Of a DNA stretch of 12,414 nt, positions 6,329 through 12,414 are shown piece by piece. This stretch comes from JBCBRD01 sp039819885. Its GTDB lineage: Bacteria; Pseudomonadota; Alphaproteobacteria; Rhizobiales; Hyphomicrobiaceae. The notes under the pieces are model-generated. The model did no database searches. It had not been told where the DNA came from and was given only the letters and a program-made list of their open reading frames with translations. Where the stretch lies: the NCBI GenBank assembly GCA_039819885.1, contig JBCBRD010000090.1, forward strand, positions 1-12,414. The letters are read 5' to 3'. The position numbers were made by a program, and so were the translations under genes. Each line of letters opens with the position of its first letter. Within the stretch, counting starts at the first letter, position 1.

Positions 6329-8209
6329 TTAGTTGCAGCCGGTAATGCCGTTGAACGCCACATTGATTATGTTGCCGCCTTCGAACTGCTCGCAAAGGCG
6401 CTGGCCTTCGACGGTTGTGTTACCGGTGCCGGTCAACGTGTTGTCGCTTGTGACGCGAAGTGCGGCATCGGAAATGTTTGCGCCGAAGGTTGTGTTCGCG
6501 ATGAGCCCTTCGTTGCGGCGAGCTAACAGAATAGCGTCGTTGAACCGGCCCGTGATGTCTGAGATCGTCGTGTTGGTGATCGCAAAGCCGGTGTTGTCTG
6601 CTTCGATGTCTATGCCGTTTCCGTTTGCGACATTGGAGATGTTCAGATTGTTCAACGTGTAGTTGGTCGTGTAGCTCGTCATATGGACGCCATGGCCGCC
6701 GGTGTTGGCGATCGTTACGTCATCAATCACCATACCCGATGTGTGCTTGTCGAACGTTTCCAAGCCACGGTTGGCGGTCCCGGTATCTGCGCCACCACCC
6801 TCCAAGTTCAATCCCGCAACATGCGAGTTCGTGTTCACAACAAGCACGCTTGCATTGTTCGTTTGCATGAGGGTGGGGCGCATGCCAGGTGCGACGAAGG
6901 ACAGTTTTCGCTTGGTTTTGCTACCGACAATGTCAACCCGCGCGCCACCGCCGACAAGGGTCTGATCTGGAAGCAGGGTTGCGTATTGGTTCACGAACGC
7001 GCCGGCTGATCCGCTTGCGATAATCAGGCTGTTAGACCCTGCGCGCAGGATTGCATCATTGAAGTTGTTGTTCGCATTTATGAATGACAAGCGATTGAGC
7101 TGGACGCCGGTTTCGGCGTCGAGTGCCCGTTCTTGCGTCACAGCTTTGGTGGTTTTCGATGAGGTCTTGCTGGACGATTTCTTTTGATGGACGACATCGG
7201 TGTCTCGCTCCAGACCATCCGTCATACGTTGGGCTTGAAGCTGGCGCGCTGAAGGCTTGTGATACGGACCGTTGTTCAAGCTGGCTTGCCGAACGCGGGT
7301 GAGGGCAGTTTCCCCGTAGAAGGGGATGCGGAGGCGCAGGCCGAATTCGTATTGGTGGTCTCTCACATCGTCGTACTGGTATTCGGCCTCGGCTGTCAGA
7401 CGTGAGCCGGGCAGGCTTTCGAAGATGTCCTCATAGCGAACTTCCAGGCGCAACTTTGTGCCAAGAATTTCGTGCTGAACGTCCGGGCTATCGAAGTAGT
7501 AACCACCAGCATACACGCGCACGTCTGCATTGTTGAGGTAGGCTGGGTCAAAGCCGAGCTTAGGGGCTGCGAGTTCGAGTGGCAGACGGAAACCGATCTC
7601 TGCATCGACACCGTACATGGCGTATTCACGTAATTCGCTTGTGGTGGTTGTGGCTTCGATTGTCTCGGTGTTGAAGATTGAGATCAGGCCGTCTTCAATG
7701 GCAACTTCTGAGTTAATTACCGAGTTGTAAGTTGTGGTTGATGATCCACCGACGATCTCGGATTTGTTGAGTGGAACGTAACCGTTCGCGCGGAAGTCGA
7801 AGTTGTGCGAGAGGAGTTCAACGCCGCCTGAGATTTGATTGAAGCGCGCGCCGAGTTGAGACTCGCGCGTATCGAAGCCGGCCCAAAAACCTAGATTGTA
7901 GCCGTTAAACATCTGGCGATAGCCAAGCGCGAAATTGCCTTCGCGAGCATCTTCTTCGAATGCTTTGAGGCGGATGTCTGTGAAGACCAGTGCATCATCG
8001 GTTTGGAGGAGTGGGGCCCACAGTGCCGCTTCACCGCGGGCACGGACGTTGCCGGAGTAGGCCCCCATCTCTAACCAGGGGACCCAGTTGTAAACATTGT
8101 CGGATGTTGCTGGGGGTTCGTTTTCGGCGCGGGCCAGTGTGGGAAAACACGCGGCAACCATGGCCACTGCGATCGATGGCAGTCTGTTTAACGAACTCTT
8201 AAACATCAT
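6329..8209 (-). CDS. Inverse autotransporter beta-domain protein with beta-helix passenger
   Basis: This is a predicted outer-membrane adhesin-like protein (626 residues), type Ve (intimin/invasin-like). A Sec signal peptide (2-28, ending ARA) leads to an N-terminal beta-barrel domain (about 35-300). It is recognised by FTDIRLKAF, ALGYRQMFNGYNLGFWAGFD and the hallmark NFDFRANGYVPL (136-147), ending in strands EFGLRLRIPFYG. A Gln/Ser/Lys-rich linker (about 310-365, with KKSSSKTSSKTTK) follows. The C-terminal passenger (about 370-626) has repeated short strands rich in Asn, Thr, Gly and Ile, as in a right-handed parallel beta-helix, not the Ig-like domains of intimin. FNDAIL occurs twice (383-388, 556-561). 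Two cysteines (606, 625) could close the C-terminal end. AAGG lies upstream of the ATG, and a second ATG follows directly. The gene is transcribed alone, divergent from the DUF4349 pair. The ligand is unknown. Confidence 0.87.
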   Translation of the reverse strand: MMFKSSLNRLPSIAVAMVAACFPTLARAENEPPATSDNVYNWVPWLEMGAYSGNVRARGEAALWAPLLQTDDALVFTDIRLKAFEEDAREGNFALGYRQMFNGYNLGFWAGFDTRESQLGARFNQISGGVELLSHNFDFRANGYVPLNKSEIVGGSSTTTYNSVINSEVAIEDGLISIFNTETIEATTTTSELREYAMYGVDAEIGFRLPLELAAPKLGFDPAYLNNADVRVYAGGYYFDSPDVQHEILGTKLRLEVRYEDIFESLPGSRLTAEAEYQYDDVRDHQYEFGLRLRIPFYGETALTRVRQASLNNGPYHKPSARQLQAQRMTDGLERDTDVVHQKKSSSKTSSKTTKAVTQERALDAETGVQLNRLSFINANNNFNDAILRAGSNSLIIASGSAGAFVNQYATLLPDQTLVGGGARVDIVGSKTKRKLSFVAPGMRPTLMQTNNASVLVVNTNSHVAGLNLEGGGADTGTANRGLETFDKHTSGMVIDDVTIANTGGHGVHMTSYTTNYTLNNLNISNVANGNGIDIEADNTGFAITNTTISDITGRFNDAILLARRNEGLIANTTFGANISDAALRVTSDNTLTGTGNTTVEGQRLCEQFEGGNIINVAFNGITGCN

Positions 8210-8368
8210 TACTCAAACCTTAACATTACGCACGCAAGTCGACTTACGGCGTTAAGGTAAATAAAGCGTTAATTCCACTATAGGATGCTCACTGATTTTG
8301 AGGAGGTGTTGGGTTTTTTGGTGGGAATTGGTTTGCTTTTGGCGCTTAAGCATTGCTGTTGAGGGTGC

Positions 8369-8405
8369 GCGAATGTCCATTCGCTGCTGGAACTTGGCGG
8401 ACATT
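8369..8405. repeat. Nested inverted-repeat element upstream of the DUF4349 gene
   Basis: Two overlapping symmetries share this stretch. GCGAATGTCCATTCGC (8369-8384) is a 7-2-7 palindrome, and AATGTCC (8372-8378) pairs with GGACATT (8399-8405) across 20 bases. The right arm lies in TTGGCGGACATT, and the centre has TGCTGGA. A similar arrangement occurs at 11882-11917. It lies 80 bases before the DUF4349 start and could be an operator or a small dispersed intergenic repeat. Confidence 0.45.
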
Positions 8406-8485
8406 TCCGTAATGGCGCGCCCAGATGACGTCGCAATTGCAAGGCGTTGCTTTGAGCGCGATTGTTATTGTGCTGAAGGATTGTC

Positions 8486-9415
8486 ATGCCCCGTACACTT
8501 CGTCTTGCCTTGCTGGTTTTCGGTGTTGGTTTTGTTGCACTTTTCGGATTGCGATTGGCGTACGATTATTACGCGCGTCCGAATGGCGAGGAGATCGTCA
8601 GTGGACGTGTAAGCGGCGGGTTTGTTGCAAGCGAAAGTGCGTGGTCGTTTGGCTCAGGCGTTAAGAATTACGCCTCACGGAAACGCAAATTGATGTCGAG
8701 TGGTCAGGCAACGACGAGGGGTGGAGGCGGCGCTGGGGGCAGCGGTGCGGTTAATCAGAAGTACGAAAAAGTCGCCAATGTTGGGTTGCGTTCGCGTGAA
8801 TTTGACGATGACGAAAAACGACTTCGCGAGTTGATTGATCAAAATGATGCGCTGATACAATTCGAAAGGCGCGAGGGGTTGAAGAGCTCTCGCCGATTGC
8901 AGTTGGCTGTTGGTGTGAACCCGGATTTGTTTGATCCGTTTGTCGGTGAGATCCAGACAATCGGTAAGCTAACTCAGCTCACGATTAACAAGTCGGATAA
9001 GACGAACGAGTACCGGGAACTGAATGCGAAACGCGTGTCGCTTGAGAAAACACGCGAGGCCCTTGCGGAGTTGAAACAGCGTGAGGGTGAAGTGCGCGAG
9101 ATGATCGCGTTGGAAAAAGAAATCCTTGGCCTCGAACAGCAGATCCAGTCGCTCGGTGTGAGTTTGGGTGATTTTGATGCTGAGAATGAGTTTGTCACGG
9201 TGAAGCTGGTTTTGGCGGAGGCCGGTAAGGCGCTGTTCCGCGAAATCAGCTTGGTATCAAGGGCATTGGCTGCGCTGGCCTGGACCATACCGTGGTACGT
9301 GGGTTTCTGGGCTGGCCTGGCATTTGCTTGCTTGGCTGCGTACTGCGGACTTTATGCGCTCAGGTTGGCAGCGACATTCCTGCCGAAATCGGAGTCGCTT
9401 AGGGCGAAGGCGTAG
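8486..9415 (+). CDS. DUF4349 domain-containing membrane protein with coiled coil
   Basis: The 309-residue protein is anchored at both ends: a first membrane helix at about 7-25 and a second at about 269-297, with a large extracytoplasmic part between. A Gly-rich spacer (79-86) precedes the DUF4349 region. That region includes VANVGLRSREF, a 'RRLQLAVGVNPDLFDPFVGEIQTIGKL'-type stretch (136-161, quoted in part) and a long charged coiled coil (about 172-225). It closes with FVTVKLVLAE (236-245). This order matches DUF4349 proteins, whose biochemical role is not established. GAAGGA just upstream of the ATG supports the start. The ATPase gene begins 22 bases after its stop, so the two form an operon and may act together at the membrane. 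The C-terminal tail after the second helix (about 12 residues, basic) would be cytosolic and could contact the ATPase; this is inference. Confidence 0.87.
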   Translation: MPRTLRLALLVFGVGFVALFGLRLAYDYYARPNGEEIVSGRVSGGFVASESAWSFGSGVKNYASRKRKLMSSGQATTRGGGGAGGSGAVNQKYEKVANVGLRSREFDDDEKRLRELIDQNDALIQFERREGLKSSRRLQLAVGVNPDLFDPFVGEIQTIGKLTQLTINKSDKTNEYRELNAKRVSLEKTREALAELKQREGEVREMIALEKEILGLEQQIQSLGVSLGDFDAENEFVTVKLVLAEAGKALFREISLVSRALAALAWTIPWYVGFWAGLAFACLAAYCGLYALRLAATFLPKSESLRAKA

Positions 9416-9437
9416 CTAATGGCTGAAAGGTGTTGCG

Positions 9438-10193
9438 ATGCCTCGAAGACGGTCAAAGACAACGAACCAACCGGCGCCCTATTTGCGCCGTGTATGGGTG
9501 GATGCTGATGACCTACCGAACCGTGAGGCCTATCCATTCGTCTTGCCGTTTTTGAAAGACGGATTTGAACTCTTGTTCCAGAAGTCAATTACAGTGATTG
9601 CTGGTGAGAATGGGGTCGGCAAATCCACACTTATTGAAGCGATCGCTGCACTTGCTGGCTATGACAGTGCCGGTGGTGGCAAAGGATACGTCACAGTCGA
9701 TCATAGTAGAGCGATCGAGACAAACGGTGAGGTCTTAGGCGATGTTCTTAAGGCTGCTTGGTTGCCAAGGGTCACCAACGGTTGGTTTTTCCGAGCCGAA
9801 AGCTTCTTTTCTGTCGCGCGCTACCTGGATGATGCCGGACCTAATGGGCCAGACTATCTCTCGCACTCACATGGCGAGGGGTTCATGCGGTTTTTTGAGG
9901 AGCGCTGCATGAAGCCAGGGGTTTATTTCTTTGATGAGCCGGAGGCTGCTTTATCGCCTGCTCGCCAGGTTGAGTTCCTGAAGCTTTTACGCACGATGCA
10001 TCGATCTGAGAAATGCCAAGTCATTATGGCAACTCACTCACCGATACTGATGTCGTTGCCGGAATTTGGACTTTTGCGGATGCACAAGTATGGCCTGGAT
10101 GCGGTGCGCCTGGAGGATACCGACCACTTTCGAATGTGGCGCGACTTCTGTGAGAACCCTCAGTATTTTCTTGAAGCGATGATTGATGACTGA
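9438..10193 (+). CDS. COG3910-type ABC/AAA ATPase
   Basis: This is a soluble 251-residue ATPase. Walker A is GENGVGKST (56-64), a conserved FRAESFF follows (118-124), the ABC-like signature is LSHSHGEGF (141-149), Walker B is VYFFDEPEAALS (162-173), and the switch histidine lies in MATHSPIL (197-204). This layout matches the stand-alone 'predicted ATPase' family COG3910, related to SMC/Rad50-like and OLD-type ATPases but lacking a coiled-coil insertion or nuclease domain. No transporter membrane partner is nearby, so classical transport is unlikely. AAAGGTG precedes the ATG. It is the second gene of the DUF4349 operon and ends nine bases from the convergent phospholipase-like gene, leaving no room for a separate terminator between them. 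The substrate is unknown. Confidence 0.92.
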   Translation: MPRRRSKTTNQPAPYLRRVWVDADDLPNREAYPFVLPFLKDGFELLFQKSITVIAGENGVGKSTLIEAIAALAGYDSAGGGKGYVTVDHSRAIETNGEVLGDVLKAAWLPRVTNGWFFRAESFFSVARYLDDAGPNGPDYLSHSHGEGFMRFFEERCMKPGVYFFDEPEAALSPARQVEFLKLLRTMHRSEKCQVIMATHSPILMSLPEFGLLRMHKYGLDAVRLEDTDHFRMWRDFCENPQYFLEAMIDD

Positions 10194-10202
10194 CCCGAGT
10201 GT

Positions 10203-11840
10203 TTAGGCTGCTCGTGCAAGCTTAGCGTTCTCCGTCCAGGTCTTGATCTTTTCGATGTCGGGGGCTGCACCATCGCGAAGAAGGCGTTGACCTTCGGAGC
10301 TTTGTGCGTAGTCGAGAACGCCGGCACAGACGTCTTCAACCGACGCATTGGCGATTGTTTCTGCAGAGCGAAAGCCCGCGCCGACGAGAAGTTGTGCGTG
10401 GGTGCCACGTAGCTCAGGGATGGTCAGGGCGAGGCGGGTTTGATCCTGCCAATTGCGAATGGCTGTGGGTGTGATATGGCGCATGGCGACCGTTGCTGCG
10501 ACTGTCTCGGGGTCGCATGTGAGAAGGTCGTTGATGGTTGCAATACCGGCAGGTGCGAGGCGCTCGGCTGTCTTTGCGCCGACGCTTGGTGCGTCCACTA
10601 CAGGGCTGTCTTTTTCAATGTAGAAGCGCAGGCTGCGGTTGTCTTTTTGTGCGGCCCTAGGCTGTTCGGAAATATTGACGACGGTTGGCGCGGTCGCTGC
10701 CGGAGCAGGTAGCGGTGGCACGTTCTCTGGTGCGGTCTGGCGTGTTGAATTTGCGCTGAGATCGAGGCGAGCTAGATCGGTGTTGGCCTCTGGCGGTGGT
10801 GCTGCGCGCTCTGGTGCGACGTTTGCCAATGTGTGTCTGGAGGCGTTGGAAGCGGCTTGCTTTTTGCGACTACTTTCAAAACGCTGCTTTCTTGCAGTCT
10901 TGCGCTGTTCGCGGCGTTTCGACATGACCTCGCGTTCATGCAGGTCACGGATGGCGCGATCGTCTTCGGGAAGGGTCTTGGCGACATCGCCTGTTTTTTG
11001 AAGTTCATCAAACATGGCCTGAACCAGTTTGCGGTCTTCGGCGTCGTCCATTTTACGCAGGACCCATTTGGATGGGATTTTCAAGCTGGCGACTACGGTG
11101 TCCGCTGTGAGGTTTACTTGTGGTGGCACAACCCGGGCATCCATGATGGCGCGCCCAAGTAGCTGTGCAAAACCTGAAGATGCATAGAGCAGCAGCGCGC
11201 CAACGGTTTCCCGGCCAACTGGATCAAGACCGGTTTCTGGAATGACCGAGCCGCGGGTGAAGTCGTAGTGCGCGATCAGACGCTCGTAGTCCTGGTGCGA
11301 TCGATCCGCGCCTGAGCAGACAAAGTCTTCGATCCAGGTCTCGCCATCTGCGATCTCCGGCCAGTCTGACAGATCACGGGTTGATTGGTCTTTGGTTAAA
11401 GCTTCGCGACGCAACGCATTGTAGGATTTGTTGATTGACCATTCGACGGCACGATGTATGGCGTTTTCAGCTTTGGATTGTGCCGTGTGGAAGGGGTGGA
11501 TGGGGTCTGTGTAGTAGTGGCTCATCACGCCTGCGCAGTAGGCGGCTTCAGACCAATTGTACGAACCAAGTGCTTGAACGGTATGATTATACCAGTTGCG
11601 TACTTTTTCAGGTGCGCCGCCCCAATAGTCGTCGCCGGGGTGAAGAACGTGGTTCTTGAAGTCCTTGAATTCCTTGTCGGGTGCTTTTGAGCCTTCGAGG
11701 AACAATTCGGCGTTCTTCAAGAACAGACGACGCCAATCTTCGGCCTGATCAACCTTCAGTTCGCGAAGGGCATCAAGCGCAAGCTTGTGGTGCGTGCCGT
11801 TCGCGTGAGCGGCATAGATGATCTTGAAGAGCAACGACAT
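10203..11840 (-). CDS. Zinc-dependent phospholipase C-fold protein fused to DUF4332 (helix-hairpin-helix)
   Basis: The 545-residue protein has an N-terminal zinc-dependent phospholipase C-type domain (about 1-240). The metal ligands keep the order and spacing of Bacillus-type phospholipase C: D55, then H108-xxx-D112-xxxxx-H118, then H129-xxx-E133, with H12/H17 and H64/H67 as candidates for the rest. The same fold occurs in S1/P1 nucleases, so the substrate may be a phospholipid or a nucleic acid. A highly basic helical stretch (303-335) and a Pro/Ala-rich linker (about 340-400) follow. The C-terminal DUF4332 part (about 406-545) carries two helix-hairpin-helix-like motifs, SVGAKTAERLAPAGI (419-433, approximate) and LRGTHAQLLVGAGF (475-488). 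No signal peptide is visible, pointing to the cytosol. The start has only a weak GAG upstream. It is divergent from the photolyase-related gene, 185 bases apart. Confidence 0.85.
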   Translation of the reverse strand: MSLLFKIIYAAHANGTHHKLALDALRELKVDQAEDWRRLFLKNAELFLEGSKAPDKEFKDFKNHVLHPGDDYWGGAPEKVRNWYNHTVQALGSYNWSEAAYCAGVMSHYYTDPIHPFHTAQSKAENAIHRAVEWSINKSYNALRREALTKDQSTRDLSDWPEIADGETWIEDFVCSGADRSHQDYERLIAHYDFTRGSVIPETGLDPVGRETVGALLLYASSGFAQLLGRAIMDARVVPPQVNLTADTVVASLKIPSKWVLRKMDDAEDRKLVQAMFDELQKTGDVAKTLPEDDRAIRDLHEREVMSKRREQRKTARKQRFESSRKKQAASNASRHTLANVAPERAAPPPEANTDLARLDLSANSTRQTAPENVPPLPAPAATAPTVVNISEQPRAAQKDNRSLRFYIEKDSPVVDAPSVGAKTAERLAPAGIATINDLLTCDPETVAATVAMRHITPTAIRNWQDQTRLALTIPELRGTHAQLLVGAGFRSAETIANASVEDVCAGVLDYAQSSEGQRLLRDGAAPDIEKIKTWTENAKLARAA

Positions 11841-11881
11841 GGGCGCATCTCGATTGATTCGGGCTGCGGCGTTCTTAGACT

Positions 11882-11917
11882 TGACCGCTGCGTGCTGGAC
11901 GACTTTTGGCGGACACT
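11882..11917. repeat. Second copy of the TTGGCGGAC inverted-repeat element
   Basis: TGACCGCT (11882-11889) and GGCGGACA (11908-11915) form an imperfect inverted repeat (6 of 8 pairs). The centre TGCTGGA and the right half TTGGCGGACA match the element at 8385-8403, with small insertions. It lies in the 185-base divergent region between the phospholipase-like and photolyase-related genes, so it could be a shared regulatory site or a dispersed repeat. Confidence 0.4.
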
Positions 11918-12025
11918 AAATGAGTCGCTTCGATCACGGAAATTGTAACGGTGAGCGCGTTTGATCGGTGGGGCTGATGTCGGCGTAGTGGTTGGGCTAA
12001 TCAATCAAAGGAGCGCCTCGCCGAT

Positions 12026-12414
12026 ATGCCGAAGTCCACGACTGCAAAGGCCGGTGTCAGTCCCCGTGTTGTTCACATTCTGGGGGATCAGTTGTCTCCG
12101 GACATGGCCTCACTGAGGGCCGCTGACCGTGCGCGCGATGTCGTTTTCATGTGTGAGGTGCACGATGAGACGACGTATGTGCGGCACCACAAGAAGAAGA
12201 TTGCGCTGATCCTCTCGGCGATGCGGCACTTCGCGGATGAGTTGAGATCAGACGGTTGGACGGTCGATTACGTGAAGCTTGATGCCGACGGGAACTCGGG
12301 GTCGTTTAGTGGCGAGGTGCAGCGGGCTGTTAAGCGTCACAGTGCGTGCGGTGTGATCGTCACAGAGCCTGGCGAGTATCGCGTGCGAGCGGACATGGAG
12401 GGCTGGGGCGAGGC
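12026..12414 (+). CDS. Photolyase-related protein (FeS flavoprotein, PF04244), 3' end beyond window
   Basis: Only the first 129 codons are present; the gene runs off the right edge with no stop. The N-terminal Rossmann-like domain matches the deoxyribodipyrimidine photolyase-related family (FeS bacterial cryptochromes and (6-4) photolyases, usually about 500 residues). The visible motifs are VVHILGDQLS (15-24), DVVFMCEV (38-45), ETTYVRHHKKKIALILSAMR in part (48-66), and IVTEPGEYRV (111-120). The FAD and iron-sulfur cluster domains would lie downstream and cannot be checked here. Members repair UV-induced (6-4) photoproducts or sense light. AAAGGAG lies 12 bases before the ATG, a little far but the only good site; no earlier in-frame start exists. 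The gene is divergent from the phospholipase/HhH fusion gene. Confidence 0.92.
   Translation, partial: MPKSTTAKAGVSPRVVHILGDQLSPDMASLRAADRARDVVFMCEVHDETTYVRHHKKKIALILSAMRHFADELRSDGWTVDYVKLDADGNSGSFSGEVQRAVKRHSACGVIVTEPGEYRVRADMEGWGE

Noticed and set aside
8216..8280. Several TTAA words resembling a CtrA site upstream of the autotransporter
   Set aside because: CtrA sites need TTAA-N7-TTAA; here the closest pair is separated by 13 bases. The spaced TTAACGC pair may be only AT-rich promoter sequence.
11871..11887. GTTC-N7-TGAC resembling an alphaproteobacterial LexA box near the photolyase-related gene
   Set aside because: The second half-site differs at two of four positions from GTTC, too weak to call SOS control.

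Overview
The window looks like chromosomal DNA of an alphaproteobacterium, possibly Hyphomicrobiales. This rests on protein flavour and moderately high GC; there is no rRNA or tRNA to anchor it. It comes from a draft assembly: a run of exactly 100 N (4484-4583), the usual placeholder for a gap of unknown size, interrupts one gene. I see no insertion sequence, integrase, CRISPR array, tRNA or rRNA. Eleven complete or nearly complete genes and one gene cut by the right edge are supported.

Layout from left to right. (1) A leftward two-gene operon: a PH-domain-like membrane protein (619-1173) overlapping, through ATGA, a small four-helix membrane protein (212-622). (2) A rightward Glu/Leu/Phe/Val-type dehydrogenase, probably glutamate dehydrogenase (1449-2855). 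(3) A leftward DUF1801 protein (2890-3324), divergent from a rightward secreted six-cysteine protein of unknown function (3468-4220). (4) A leftward block: an inverse autotransporter with a beta-helix passenger (6329-8209), then a ketopantoate-reductase-like protein (5045-6118) and a SAM methyltransferase broken by the assembly gap (4255-4974). (5) A rightward pair: a membrane-anchored DUF4349 coiled-coil protein (8486-9415) and a COG3910-type ABC/AAA ATPase (9438-10193). (6) A leftward fusion of a zinc-dependent phospholipase C/nuclease-fold domain to DUF4332 helix-hairpin-helix domains (10203-11840), divergent from the start of a photolyase-related FeS flavoprotein gene (12026 to the edge).

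Most genes sit in short, independently transcribed units, and no single pathway spans the window. The most interesting parts are the phospholipase-fold/HhH fusion next to a DNA-repair-type photolyase, the inverse autotransporter outside its best-known gammaproteobacterial setting, the DUF4349-ATPase pair, and a short intergenic motif (TTGGCGGAC with inverted-repeat partners). That motif recurs upstream of three rightward genes. None of these amounts to a demonstrated new system; each is put forward as a testable lead.
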